From positions 124,001-188,000 of the forward strand of contig NZ_BCTU01000014.1 in the NCBI RefSeq assembly GCF_001590925.1: a DNA stretch of 64,000 bases, read 5' to 3'. A model generated the notes under the pieces. That model saw nothing but the letters and a program-made list of their open reading frames with translations, had not been told where the DNA came from and did not search any database. Below are positions 47,410-56,914 of this stretch, piece by piece (position 1 is the stretch's first letter; each line of letters starts with the position of its first letter). A program made the position numbers and the translations under genes. The DNA is from Serratia plymuthica NBRC 102599. Its GTDB lineage: Bacteria > Pseudomonadota > Gammaproteobacteria > Enterobacterales > Enterobacteriaceae.

Positions 47410-50018
47410 GGTTGTTCCCCGGGTTTTGAGAGGGCCTGCTCTAGCCACTCCTGTAAATTGTCGCCAAAGCGCAGACTGCGCCATAGCTGAAACACGTTTT
47501 CCTGATGGGTATAGTTCAGGATAACCTCACGTTTGGCACTTTTTTGCGGGTTAAGCCCGTCAATGTGCGCTTTTAGCGTCAGTTCGCCCAAATTGTCGAG
47601 ATCGACACTGGCCCGCGAACGGTTGATCTCCATGTAGCGCAGCCAGTCTATCGCCGCCCCGGTCGCCAGATTATTGCTGCCGATAGCATCTGCCATGTCT
47701 TTGTCCAGCCGCAGCGTCAGCATGCCGGCATTGGCGATCCACCCATTGCGCACCAGCCATTTGGGGTGATTGAGGTACAGAGGCAGCTCACCGTCGACCT
47801 TGCCGGACATGGCAAGCTGTTTTGGCTTCAAAGCGGTAAACAGCGCGCTCAGATCCACTTTATCCAGCTTCAGCACCGCAGCATCATGTTGCGGCATCCG
47901 CAACGCCGACAGGCTGATATGCCCGTTCAGCACATCCAGGCCGACATTGCTCAACGTTAACGGCGCCGGCTCGCTGTAGGGATAAAAGCCCTGAAGATCG
48001 GCCGTGATATTCTGCATTTCGAACAGATTGCTGAATGACTTGATGCGCAGCGTCACCGGCCCTTTGGCGCCCAGTTGCCACAAATGATTTTTCAATCGGT
48101 AGGACATGACAAAATCCAGACCGCTCATCTCACCGTCTTTCAGCCACATGCCGCCATTGTTCACGACCCAGTGGCCACCGGCTTCAAAGCCCTGTACGCG
48201 GGCGGCAGAAAAGGCCGACTGAGCATAAAACTCGCCGTCGCGCAGTTTGATATTGAGATCCGGCGAGATCAACGGCTGGAATACTTTCAGCGATTGTTTC
48301 GGCCACCAGCCTTCGCCGCGCAGCCGCTCGCCGTCCCAACGGCCATGCAAGGCGATGGGCCCAATCTGTTCCGCCTGCAATTTGCCCTGCCACTGGAAGC
48401 TGTCCGGCGTCGTACCTTTAAGCTGCAACGCCAGCACCGGTGCGGGTAAGTGACCACCGTCCGTGAAACTGACCTTGCCGGCCACCAGTTGTATATCGGC
48501 ATTGAACGCGGGGTTCTGCTCGCCACGCTGCCAGCGCAGTGGCTGCCCCAGGCTGAGACGCGGCGCATCCACCGTCACCAGGCCGTACTTCAGCTTGTCA
48601 AAGCCGGTGGAAAGGCGATCGAGAACAATCGTCGTGTCCTGCCAACTGCCGCTGCCGGCAACGTCCCAGGCCGCCTGCAACGGCGGTAACTGTCCCTTCC
48701 CCCAATAGCGCCATTGCCAATTGCCGTGGTCCGGCCAAAAATCCTGCGCTTTGCCGTCCAGATGCAGTTTAAAGCGGCCCCAGTAACTGTCGCTGGCGCT
48801 GATGATGGCCTGCAGGCGGCCGGTAATGCCGCCGGCGGTAACCTTGACGCCGGCCAGCGGCAGGCGTGCCTCTTCCAGTTTCATTTCCGGCGAGGCGTTG
48901 CCCCACAGGCGTAGCAATGACCCTGGCTGCAAGACCAGCGTGGGATTAAGGATAGTGCCACTGAGAATGCCGGGAATAGAGGCTGTCATGGAAAAATCGG
49001 CCAGATTCGCCTGGCCGGTCAGTTGGAAACGCAGATCGCTATCGATCAATCCGACCTTGCCCGGCCCCAGCGTCAACACCGCATTGCCTTTACCATTGTG
49101 GCCGGCGGTAATCACATTCAAACGAGCGCTGATTTGGGTTTCATCAAGCCCCTTGCTCCAGTCGTGCAGCGCCACGTTCAGCCCGCCGTTAAGCGGCTGC
49201 TGGCTGTAGGGCCAACGCCACTCGCCTTGATTGATGCTGACCTGCTGCGGGGTGATTTCCCAGGGTAACGTCACCAGCGGCTTATCGTCGCCCTTTTCCG
49301 TCAGCGTCAACACGCCTTGCTGCTGTTGCCAGCGCATATCGAGCAGCAACGGTTTCTCGAGATAACCGGTTTGCATCTCGCCCTGCAACGCGCCCTGCGC
49401 AGGCAGGCTGTCCAAATCCAGCGGAATGGCAATCTTGCCGGTCAAATGCAGGGGTTGCGGGCTGTTGGGCGGGGTAAGCGTCACGCTGTTCAGCGTCAGT
49501 TGCTGATGTTTATCCAGCACGGCTTCGACGCTGAGGTTCTTCCCCTGATACCGCAGGTGCTGGCCGCCAGCAGAAGCTTGCAATTGCAGCTTTCCGGCGT
49601 AGTGTTGCCACGGGATTACCGTGAAATCATTGATGGTGACATCCAGTAACGGCAGCTGTTTTTGCAACTTATCAAGCGCCAGAGGAGCGCTGTTGGCGTC
49701 GCCGGCAGGCAACTTTGATAAACAGGCGCTATCAATGCTGAGTTTGTCGCCGATCAGTTGCCAGCGCCCCTGCCGATAAGTCAACCGGGTCGGCCCGACG
49801 GCGGCCAGCAAACAATCCTGTGCGGTAAACCGGGCGCCATCCAGTTGCAAGGCACCCTGCTGCCACCGCGGTTTACCCTGCAAAACCAACTGACTGCCCT
49901 GCGGCAGCCAATGAGCAAGCACGCGCGGCAGCCAGCGCGGCAGGGTTTGCCACAGCGCCAGCAGCAGGATCACAATACCTGTCACAATCCCTATGAATAC
50001 TTTCAATCGCTTAGTCAT
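47406..50018 (-). CDS. ydbH: AsmA-like intermembrane bridge protein YdbH
   Basis: An 870-residue protein anchored by one N-terminal helix (residues 7-27) with a long repetitive beta-rich periplasmic region, as expected for an AsmA-like lipid-conduit fold. E. coli YdbH acts redundantly with TamB and YhdP in moving phospholipid to the outer membrane, together with YnbE. The C-terminal end overlaps ynbE. Length is close to the 879 residues of E. coli. Confidence 0.93.
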   Translation of the reverse strand: MTKRLKVFIGIVTGIVILLLALWQTLPRWLPRVLAHWLPQGSQLVLQGKPRWQQGALQLDGARFTAQDCLLAAVGPTRLTYRQGRWQLIGDKLSIDSACLSKLPAGDANSAPLALDKLQKQLPLLDVTINDFTVIPWQHYAGKLQLQASAGGQHLRYQGKNLSVEAVLDKHQQLTLNSVTLTPPNSPQPLHLTGKIAIPLDLDSLPAQGALQGEMQTGYLEKPLLLDMRWQQQQGVLTLTEKGDDKPLVTLPWEITPQQVSINQGEWRWPYSQQPLNGGLNVALHDWSKGLDETQISARLNVITAGHNGKGNAVLTLGPGKVGLIDSDLRFQLTGQANLADFSMTASIPGILSGTILNPTLVLQPGSLLRLWGNASPEMKLEEARLPLAGVKVTAGGITGRLQAIISASDSYWGRFKLHLDGKAQDFWPDHGNWQWRYWGKGQLPPLQAAWDVAGSGSWQDTTIVLDRLSTGFDKLKYGLVTVDAPRLSLGQPLRWQRGEQNPAFNADIQLVAGKVSFTDGGHLPAPVLALQLKGTTPDSFQWQGKLQAEQIGPIALHGRWDGERLRGEGWWPKQSLKVFQPLISPDLNIKLRDGEFYAQSAFSAARVQGFEAGGHWVVNNGGMWLKDGEMSGLDFVMSYRLKNHLWQLGAKGPVTLRIKSFSNLFEMQNITADLQGFYPYSEPAPLTLSNVGLDVLNGHISLSALRMPQHDAAVLKLDKVDLSALFTALKPKQLAMSGKVDGELPLYLNHPKWLVRNGWIANAGMLTLRLDKDMADAIGSNNLATGAAIDWLRYMEINRSRASVDLDNLGELTLKAHIDGLNPQKSAKREVILNYTHQENVFQLWRSLRFGDNLQEWLEQALSKPGEQP

Positions 50019-50495
50019 TAAATGATTGCTTCATTCCTGAGTTAGGCATTATCCCCCCAAACCGAACGCCATTTAAGGGTAAGTCTATGCCTGAATTGGC
50101 AATAATGATGGCACGAATTTAACATAGGGTGAAGTCGATAGCACCGGTAACGCCTGTTCAGGCGGTTTTCCAGCCATCGATGCTGCCCTTGTAGACTTTA
50201 GTTACATATTCATCATGTGAATAAGATGTGTTTCAGATTTTTGTTATTGTAGTTGCGGTTGTTCATTAATAGTCTTGCAAGCATTCTAACAAAAGTCAGC
50301 CGCGAGCTTACTGTACTAGAGAAGCCATTCCCCACCCCCCGTGGGGATTTTTTTACCTCGCACCTCCGCGCCCTTCCGCTACTCTTAATCCTGCCCCCAA
50401 CAAAGCGTTTTACCCATACCGAAGATAAGCTAACCAATTGTAGAATTTACTAAAATCTGTTAAATTCGTCACAAAATCACGCGGGAGAAACCACG
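50019..50495. other. ydbH-ldhA divergent intergenic region
   Basis: These 477 bp hold no supported coding gene. A rho-independent hairpin lies at 50330-50354 on the plus strand with no gene ending just before it, which raises the possibility of a small RNA or leader. The final 100 bp should hold the ldhA promoter. Confidence 0.5.
50330..50354 (+). terminator. Orphan rho-independent terminator upstream of ldhA
   Basis: CCCCAC-CCCCC-GTGGGG, then A and seven T residues. It lies 141 bp before the ldhA ATG and 312 bp from ydbH, which runs the other way. Confidence 0.65.
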
Positions 50496-51488
50496 ATGAA
50501 ATTGGCGATATACAGCACCAAACAGTACGACCGTAAATATCTCGAACTGGTGAATCAACAGTTTGGTTATGAACTGGAGTTCTTCGACTTCCTGCTCAGC
50601 AAGAAAACCGCCAAAACTGCCGCCGGTTGCAAAGCGGTGTGCATTTTCGTCAATGACGACGGCAGCCGTGAAGTGCTTGAAGAGCTGGCGGCGCTGGGGG
50701 TTGAAATCCTGGCCCTGCGTTGCGCCGGTTTCAACAATGTGGACCTGGACGCCGCCAAAGAATTGGGCATCAAAGTGGTCCGCGTACCGGCTTATTCTCC
50801 GGAGGCGGTGGCGGAGCACGCCGTGGGGATGATGATGTGTCTTAACCGACGCATCCACCGCGCCTACCAACGTACCCGCGACGCCAACTTCTCGCTCGAG
50901 GGGCTGATCGGCTTCAACATGCATAATCGCACCGCCGGGGTGATCGGCACCGGTAAAATTGGCGTGGCAGCCATGCGTATCCTGAAAGGGTTCGGCATGA
51001 AACTGTTGGCTTACGATCCCTATCCAAGCGAGCAAGCGCTGGAGTTGGGCGCAGAATATGTCGATCTGAAAACGCTGTACGCGCAATCGGACGTGATCAC
51101 CCTGCACTGCCCGCTGACGCCGGAAAACCATCACCTGCTGAATACCGATGCTTTTGCGATGATGAAGGACGGTGTCATGATCATCAACACCAGTCGTGGC
51201 GGCCTGATTGACTCCTCGGCGGCAATTGACGCGTTGAAGCAACAGAAAATCGGCGCGCTGGGGATGGACGTATATGAAAATGAACGCGACTTGTTCTTCG
51301 AAGACAAATCCAATGACGTGATTCAAGATGACGTATTCCGTCGCCTGTCAGCCTGCCACAATGTGTTGTTCACCGGTCACCAGGCTTTCCTGACTGAAGA
51401 GGCGCTGACCAGCATCTCGGAAACCACACTGAAAAACGTCAATCAGTTGGATCGCGGTGAAAATTGCCCTAATCAGCTTAACGCCTGA
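50496..51488 (+). CDS. ldhA: Fermentative D-lactate dehydrogenase LdhA
   Basis: A 330-residue NADH-dependent enzyme that reduces pyruvate to D-lactate in fermentation. NAD-binding GVIGTGKIGVAAMRILKGFG, substrate Arg in INTSRGGLIDSSAAIDALK, and catalytic His in VLFTGHQAFLTEEALTSISE. Length and sequence match E. coli LdhA. hslJ and ydbJ follow as in E. coli. Confidence 0.97.
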   Translation: MKLAIYSTKQYDRKYLELVNQQFGYELEFFDFLLSKKTAKTAAGCKAVCIFVNDDGSREVLEELAALGVEILALRCAGFNNVDLDAAKELGIKVVRVPAYSPEAVAEHAVGMMMCLNRRIHRAYQRTRDANFSLEGLIGFNMHNRTAGVIGTGKIGVAAMRILKGFGMKLLAYDPYPSEQALELGAEYVDLKTLYAQSDVITLHCPLTPENHHLLNTDAFAMMKDGVMIINTSRGGLIDSSAAIDALKQQKIGALGMDVYENERDLFFEDKSNDVIQDDVFRRLSACHNVLFTGHQAFLTEEALTSISETTLKNVNQLDRGENCPNQLNA

Positions 51489-51508
51489 TTTTTTAGTGAG
51501 GGAAACGC

Positions 51509-51937
51509 ATGAAAAAGTGCCTGCCGATGGCGTTAGCAGCGCTGTTATTAACGGGGTGTGGAATGAGCCAGAGCGGTAAAACGGTCACGGAAGACGACCT
51601 GTTACATCACAATTTCGTGCTGCAAAGCGTGGACGGCGTTGCGGTGAAACCGCAGCCCGGTAACGCCCCGAGCATTGAGTTCGGTGAAAAAATGCATGTT
51701 TCCGGCGCGATGTGTAACCGCTTCTTCGGCAGCGGTCAGTTGCAAAACAGTGTGCTGACGGTGAAAAACCTGGCCTCAACGCGGATGCTGTGCACCGATG
51801 CGCAGCGCAATCAGTGGGATCAGACCCTCAGCACAGTGCTGGAAAAAGGGGCAAAAATCAACCTCAACGCTCAGCAGTTAACGCTGAGCGGCGGCGACCA
51901 TGTCCTGGTATATACCCTGCGAGACTGGGTGCAGTGA
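51509..51937 (+). CDS. hslJ: Heat shock lipoprotein HslJ (META domain)
   Basis: A 142-residue outer-membrane lipoprotein (lipobox LLTGC near residue 17) with one META domain: HNFVLQSVDGVAVKPQPGNA, CNRFFGSGQLQNSVLTVKNL and STRMLCTDAQRNQWDQTL. Linked to heat shock and novobiocin resistance in E. coli. 20 bp downstream of ldhA. Confidence 0.93.
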   Translation: MKKCLPMALAALLLTGCGMSQSGKTVTEDDLLHHNFVLQSVDGVAVKPQPGNAPSIEFGEKMHVSGAMCNRFFGSGQLQNSVLTVKNLASTRMLCTDAQRNQWDQTLSTVLEKGAKINLNAQQLTLSGGDHVLVYTLRDWVQ

Positions 51938-51945
51938 TCCCTGTT

Positions 51946-51976
51946 CACCAGGCTGTGTGATCGGCCTGGTGTTCTT
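51946..51976 (+). terminator. Terminator after hslJ
   Basis: CACCAGGC and GCCTGGTG pair across a 10-nt loop, followed by TTCTTTCTT. Confidence 0.75.
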
Positions 51977-51981
51977 TCTTG

Positions 51982-52242
51982 TTAACCGGCGGTCGAGCAA
52001 GCCCCTTTACCCAGGGTCCACTCCTCACACTGCTTACCGTTCGGCATCTGGCACATTCTTACCGCTTCACCGTTTAAATTATGAGCCACGGTAGTGACGC
52101 CGCCAACGCTGGCGCAGTTGGCGCTGGTCTGTAACGTATTGATTCTTGCGCTGTTGCCCTGCTGAACTGGTTCTTCACTCTTGCTGCTGCATGCGGCCAA
52201 AAGCAGTACGGCGCCGGCAAGCAGCCACGTTGATTTTTGCAT
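51982..52242 (-). CDS. ydbJ: DUF333 lipoprotein YdbJ
   Basis: An 86-residue lipoprotein (lipobox LLAAC) with one DUF333 domain marked by four cysteines in NCASVGGVTTV, RMCQMPNGKQCEEW and GKGAC. The ATG at 52242 follows AGGAG by 8 nt; the longer frame to 52320 is rejected. Function unknown. Convergent with hslJ, as in E. coli. Confidence 0.9.
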   Translation of the reverse strand: MQKSTWLLAGAVLLLAACSSKSEEPVQQGNSARINTLQTSANCASVGGVTTVAHNLNGEAVRMCQMPNGKQCEEWTLGKGACSTAG

Positions 52243-52794
52243 TATTTCACTCCTGAACCCGGAACTGCGCTGTGTAAAATCGCCATTGCTGATAACCCGC
52301 GTCACTTTAAATGCGGACACGTTCAGTTATCTTTGATGCAAACCCGTTTAATTTAGCCTGATAAATTAATTATGGAAATATATTCCTGCAATTATTTGGC
52401 GTTTATTTGAACAAAATCGCCATTATTAACGTTACGGAATTTCTTTAGCTCCGATGCCATGCCGGCACCGAGGGTCGGTGACGTACTGCGGGTTTGCAGG
52501 CAACGGCGTCGCCGTGGCGAGGAGGCAGTGACAACACAAGTTTGAAAACTTGCTGGCGAGCGAGGCGGAGGTGGGGCTCTAGGGCTGCTGCGCATTTTTA
52601 GCTGCCGGAGCGGGAGATATTGCGGGCAGCCCTGTTACGGGTTAATACATCCGCGGCATTCAGGCTGTAGCTGTGTTGGCCTTAATTTGAAATTGGCTGG
52701 GTACAACAGCCCCTTATTTTCCGTTATTTATTCCTGAATGATTCAGCCAGCGTAACTGAATGTCACGCTGGCTATTTTCACATTAAAATAACAA
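52243..52794. other. Unexplained intergenic stretch between ydbJ and emrE
   Basis: No gene is supported in 552 bp. Positions 52440-52660 are strikingly GC-rich between AT-rich flanks, with a 67-codon minus-strand open frame lacking a ribosome site or homology. It may be a decayed element. Confidence 0.4.
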
Positions 52795-53127
52795 TCAATG
52801 CGCCGCCGTTTTCGACAGTAAATTAATCACCAGTACGCCGGCAATAATTAATACCATGCCGATCACCGCAGGCAGATCCAGCTTTTGCTGATAGACGAAT
52901 ACGGCCGCTATCGACACCAGAACAATGCCCATACCCGACCAGATAGCATAGACTATCCCCAGCGGCATGGTTTTCACCACCATTGACAGCCCCCAGAACG
53001 CCACGGCGTAGCCCACGACAACCACCAGCGAGGGCCACAGTCGGGTAAAGCCTTCAGAGGCTTTCAACATGGTGGTGGCGATCACTTCCGCAACAATCGC
53101 CATGGTCAAATAGATAAATCCGCTCAT
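52795..53127 (-). CDS. emrE: SMR-family multidrug efflux protein EmrE
   Basis: A 110-residue four-helix drug/proton antiporter. The essential Glu14 is in IYLTMAIVAEVIATTMLKAS, and SEGFTRLWPSLVVV, YAIWSGMGIVLVSI and LPAVIGMVLIIAGVLVINLL follow E. coli EmrE closely. It exports quaternary ammonium compounds and cationic dyes as an antiparallel dimer. A palindrome 18 bp upstream looks like an operator. In S. marcescens a close homologue is called SsmE. Confidence 0.9.
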   Translation of the reverse strand: MSGFIYLTMAIVAEVIATTMLKASEGFTRLWPSLVVVVGYAVAFWGLSMVVKTMPLGIVYAIWSGMGIVLVSIAAVFVYQQKLDLPAVIGMVLIIAGVLVINLLSKTAAH

Positions 53128-53144
53128 CGTTTTTTCTTCTGTAA

Positions 53145-53158
53145 GTGAACACGTTCAC
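53145..53158. promoter_or_regulatory. Palindromic operator-like site upstream of emrE
   Basis: GTGAAC-AC-GTTCAC has 6-bp perfect arms and lies 18 bp from the emrE ATG, in the untranslated leader or promoter. A TetR-type repressor is a plausible binder but none is encoded nearby. Confidence 0.45.
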
Positions 53159-53376
53159 CAGTATGGCGCGTCGCGAATAAATTGTCGTTAAACCACCCGG
53201 CTAATTCTCCGTTTGAAAACAATTTTTACCGAAAATATTACCTCGTGCATGTGCCCTGTTGATTTTTCGCCCGCCACACAAACGCGATAAAGGGCCAATA
53301 TATCCCTCTGCTAGACTTTGTTAATTACTGCGAGAGGCAACTTTCGCAGCTTTTTGAGCAATGAAAGGTAAAGTCG

Positions 53377-56300
53377 ATGATTACTACAGATGGTAATAAT
53401 GCAGTCGCTTCCGTCGCCTATCGCACCAGCGAAGTGATTGCCATCTACCCGATCACCCCCAGTTCAACCATGGCGGAACAGGCGGATGCCTGGTCCGGCG
53501 ACGGCCGCCCAAACATCTGGGGAGACGTGCCGCGCGTGATGGAAATGCAGTCCGAAGGCGGGGCCATCGCCACCGTGCACGGTGCGCTGCAAACCGGCGC
53601 GTTGTCGACCTCATTCACCTCATCGCAGGGCCTGCTGCTGATGATCCCGACGCTGTACAAGCTGGCCGGTGAGCTGACGCCGTTTGTGTTGCACGTCGCC
53701 GCGCGTACCGTGGCGACCCATGCGCTGTCGATCTTCGGCGACCATTCCGACGTAATGGCCATACGCCAGACCGGCTGCGCCATGCTGTGCGCCAGTAGCG
53801 TCCAGGAAGCGCAAGACTTTGCGTTGATATCCCAAACGGCGTCCCTCAACAGCCGCCTGCCTTTTATTCATTTTTTCGATGGTTTCCGCACCTCGCACGA
53901 AATCAACAAAATCGTGCCGTTAAGCGACGATACCCTGCGTCAGATGCTGCCGCAGGAAGCGATTGACGCCCACCGCAGCCGTGCTTTGTCACCGGACCAC
54001 CCGGTGGTGCGCGGTACTTCCGCTAACCCGGATACTTATTTCCAGTCGCGTGAAGCCACTAATCCCTGGTACGACAGCGCCTGCCAGCATGTGATTGATG
54101 CGATGGACAAATTCGCGCAGGTCACCGGGCGGGCCTATCAACCCTTTGAATATTACGGCCACCCGCAGGCCGAACGCGTAGTGATCCTGATGGGTTCCGC
54201 TATCGGCACCTGCGAAGAAGCGATTGACGCCCTGTTAACGCGCGGTGAAAAGGTCGGCGTGCTGAAAGTACGGCTGTTCAGGCCCTTCTCCGCTCGGCAC
54301 CTGCTCAGCGTGCTGCCGGAAAGTGCCCGGAAAATCGCCGTACTGGACCGTACCAAAGAGCCGGGCGCGCTGGCGGAACCGCTGTATCTGGACGTGATGA
54401 CCGCGCTGGCCGAGGCCTTCAGTCGTGGCGAACGCGCGGACATGCCGATGGTGATCGGTGGCCGTTACGGCTTGTCCTCGAAGGAGTTCGGGCCGGACTG
54501 TGCGTTGGCGGTATTCAACGAACTGCAACTTGCCAGGCCGCGCCCGCGCTTCACCGTCGGCATTTTCGACGATGTGACCGGCCTTTCCCTGCCGCTCAGC
54601 GAAGAAACCCTGCCACAACGCGCTTCGCTGGAGGCATTGTTCTACGGCCTGGGTAGCGACGGCTCCGTATCCGCCACCAAGAACAACATCAAAATCATCG
54701 GCAACAGCACGCCGATGTACGCGCAAGGGTATTTCGTCTACGACTCGAAGAAGGCCGGCGGCCTGACTGTTTCTCATCTGCGCGTCAGCGAACAGCCCAT
54801 CAATTCGGCCTATTTGGTCAGCCGCGCCGACTTCGTCGGTTGCCATCAACTGCAGTTTATCGATACCTACCAGATGGCGGAACGGCTGAAACCCGGTGGC
54901 ATCTTCCTGCTCAATACGCCTTACGGGGCCGACGAGGCGTGGTCACGACTGCCGCAGGAGGTTCAGGCGGTGCTGCAACAGCGCCAGGCGCGTTTCTATA
55001 TTATCAACGCGGCAAAACTGGCGCGCGAGTGCCAACTCGGCGCGCGCATCAATACCGTTATGCAGATGGCGTTTTTCCAACTGACGCAAATTCTGCCGGG
55101 CGACGTGGCACTGCAGCAACTGCGGGATGCTATCGCCCGCAGCTACAGCAGCAAGGGCCAGGAGATCGTCGAACGCAACTGGCAGGCGCTGGATGCCACG
55201 CTGGATGCGTTGATTGAGATCCCACTGCAACCGATCGACGGCAGCAGCCCGCTGCGCCCGCCGATAGTCTCGGATGCCGCCCCAGATTTTGTCAAAACCG
55301 TTACCGCCGCGATGCTGGCCGGGCTGGGCGATGCGCTGCCGGTCTCGGCCTTCCCGCCGGACGGCACCTGGCCGGTTGGCACCACCCAATGGGAAAAACG
55401 CAATATCGCCGAGACGATCCCGCTCTGGCAGCCGGATCTCTGCACCCAATGCAACCACTGCGTCGCCGCTTGCCCGCACTCCGCCATCCGCGCCAAAGTG
55501 GTGCAACCTCAGGCGATGGAGCACGCCCCCGCCAGCTTGCAGTCGCTGGATGTCAAAGCGCGTGATATGCGCGGGCAGAAGTATGTGCTGCAAGTCGCAC
55601 CGGAAGATTGTACCGGCTGTAACCTGTGCGTAGAGGTGTGCCCGGCGAAAGACCGCCAGAACCCGGACATCAAGGCGATCAACATGGCTTCGCGCCTCGA
55701 TAATCTTGAGGTGGAAAAGCAGCATTACGATTTCTTCCTGCAGTTGCCGGAGATTGACCCCGCGCAGATAGAACGCATCGACATCCGCACTTCGCAGTTG
55801 ATCTCGCCGCTGTTCGAATACTCCGGCGCCTGTTCCGGCTGTGGCGAAACACCCTACATCAAGCTGCTGACCCAGCTCTATGGCGACCGGCTGCTGATTG
55901 CCAACGCCACCGGCTGTTCATCCATTTACGGCGGCAATCTGCCGACCACGCCTTACACCACCAACGCCGAAGGCCGCGGCCCGGCATGGGCCAACTCGCT
56001 GTTCGAAGATAACGCCGAATTTGGTCTGGGCTTCAGGTTGACGGTCGATCAGCACCGTAGCCGCGTGCTGCGGTTGCTGAATACGCTGGCACCGCAACTG
56101 CCTGAGCCGTTGGTCAACGCGTTGCAAATGAACGATATCGCGCCGGAACCGCGCCGCCGACAGATCGCTGAATTGCGCGGCTTGTTGACGCAAATCGAGG
56201 GTAACGACGCCCGCCAGTTGGCGACCGACGCCGATTATCTGGTGGATAAATCCATCTGGCTGATTGGCGGCGACGGCTGGGCCTACGATATCGGTTTTGG

Positions 56301-56910
56301 CGGATTGGACCACGTCCTTAGCCTGACCGAGAACGTCAACGTACTGGTGCTGGATACCCAGTGTTACTCCAACACCGGCGGCCAACAGTCGAAAGCCACG
56401 CCGCTCGGGGCGGTCACCAAGTTCGGCGAGCACGGCAAACGCAAGGCACGCAAGGATCTGGGCGTCAGCATGATGATGTATGGCCACGTGTATGTGGCGC
56501 AGATTTCCCTGGGCGCACAGCTCAACCAGACGGTGAAGGCCATTCAGGAAGCGGAGGCCTATCCGGGCCCGTCACTGATTATCGCCTACAGCCCCTGCGA
56601 GGAGCACGGTTACGATCTGGCACTTAGCCACGATCAGATGAAACAGCTGACCGCTAGCGGTTTCTGGCCGCTGTACCGTTTCGATCCGCGCCGCGCCGAC
56701 CAGGGTAAACCCGCGCTGGCACTGGATTCTCGACCGCCAAACAGCGAGCTGACCGAAACCCTGCTGAAAGAGCAGCGCTTCCGCCGCCTGAACTCACAGC
56801 AACCGGAGGTCGCCAGCGCGTTGTACCAGGCCGCCGAGAAAGAGCTGAAAGAGAAGTACGACTTCCTCAGTATGTTGGCCGGCAAGACGGAACAATCGTC
56901 CGCCGAGTAA
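53377..56910 (+). CDS. nifJ: Pyruvate:flavodoxin/ferredoxin oxidoreductase (NifJ/YdbK)
   Basis: A 1177-residue single-chain enzyme that converts pyruvate and CoA to acetyl-CoA and CO2 while reducing flavodoxin. In order: N-terminal pyrimidine-binding domain (EVIAIYPITPSSTMAEQADA), domain II-III, the EKR domain, two [4Fe-4S] ferredoxin motifs (CTQCNHCVAACP and CTGCNLCVEVCP), and the TPP-binding domain with a further cluster ligand (YSGACSGCGETPY) and GDGWAYDIGFGGLDHV. A GAAAGG site precedes the ATG. All cluster cysteines are present, so it should be active. Confidence 0.96.
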   Translation: MITTDGNNAVASVAYRTSEVIAIYPITPSSTMAEQADAWSGDGRPNIWGDVPRVMEMQSEGGAIATVHGALQTGALSTSFTSSQGLLLMIPTLYKLAGELTPFVLHVAARTVATHALSIFGDHSDVMAIRQTGCAMLCASSVQEAQDFALISQTASLNSRLPFIHFFDGFRTSHEINKIVPLSDDTLRQMLPQEAIDAHRSRALSPDHPVVRGTSANPDTYFQSREATNPWYDSACQHVIDAMDKFAQVTGRAYQPFEYYGHPQAERVVILMGSAIGTCEEAIDALLTRGEKVGVLKVRLFRPFSARHLLSVLPESARKIAVLDRTKEPGALAEPLYLDVMTALAEAFSRGERADMPMVIGGRYGLSSKEFGPDCALAVFNELQLARPRPRFTVGIFDDVTGLSLPLSEETLPQRASLEALFYGLGSDGSVSATKNNIKIIGNSTPMYAQGYFVYDSKKAGGLTVSHLRVSEQPINSAYLVSRADFVGCHQLQFIDTYQMAERLKPGGIFLLNTPYGADEAWSRLPQEVQAVLQQRQARFYIINAAKLARECQLGARINTVMQMAFFQLTQILPGDVALQQLRDAIARSYSSKGQEIVERNWQALDATLDALIEIPLQPIDGSSPLRPPIVSDAAPDFVKTVTAAMLAGLGDALPVSAFPPDGTWPVGTTQWEKRNIAETIPLWQPDLCTQCNHCVAACPHSAIRAKVVQPQAMEHAPASLQSLDVKARDMRGQKYVLQVAPEDCTGCNLCVEVCPAKDRQNPDIKAINMASRLDNLEVEKQHYDFFLQLPEIDPAQIERIDIRTSQLISPLFEYSGACSGCGETPYIKLLTQLYGDRLLIANATGCSSIYGGNLPTTPYTTNAEGRGPAWANSLFEDNAEFGLGFRLTVDQHRSRVLRLLNTLAPQLPEPLVNALQMNDIAPEPRRRQIAELRGLLTQIEGNDARQLATDADYLVDKSIWLIGGDGWAYDIGFGGLDHVLSLTENVNVLVLDTQCYSNTGGQQSKATPLGAVTKFGEHGKRKARKDLGVSMMMYGHVYVAQISLGAQLNQTVKAIQEAEAYPGPSLIIAYSPCEEHGYDLALSHDQMKQLTASGFWPLYRFDPRRADQGKPALALDSRPPNSELTETLLKEQRFRRLNSQQPEVASALYQAAEKELKEKYDFLSMLAGKTEQSSAE

Positions 56911-56914
56911 TCCT

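Noticed and set aside
50213-50437. 74-codon minus-strand frame upstream of ldhA
   Set aside because: It runs antisense through the terminator hairpin and lacks a ribosome site or homology.
52392-52595. 67-codon minus-strand frame in the GC-rich patch
   Set aside because: No ribosome site, low-complexity Arg/Pro/Ser composition and no recognisable domain.
53160-53376. Possible MicC sRNA next to nifJ, as in E. coli
   Set aside because: No MicC-like sequence or terminator is present and ompN is missing here.
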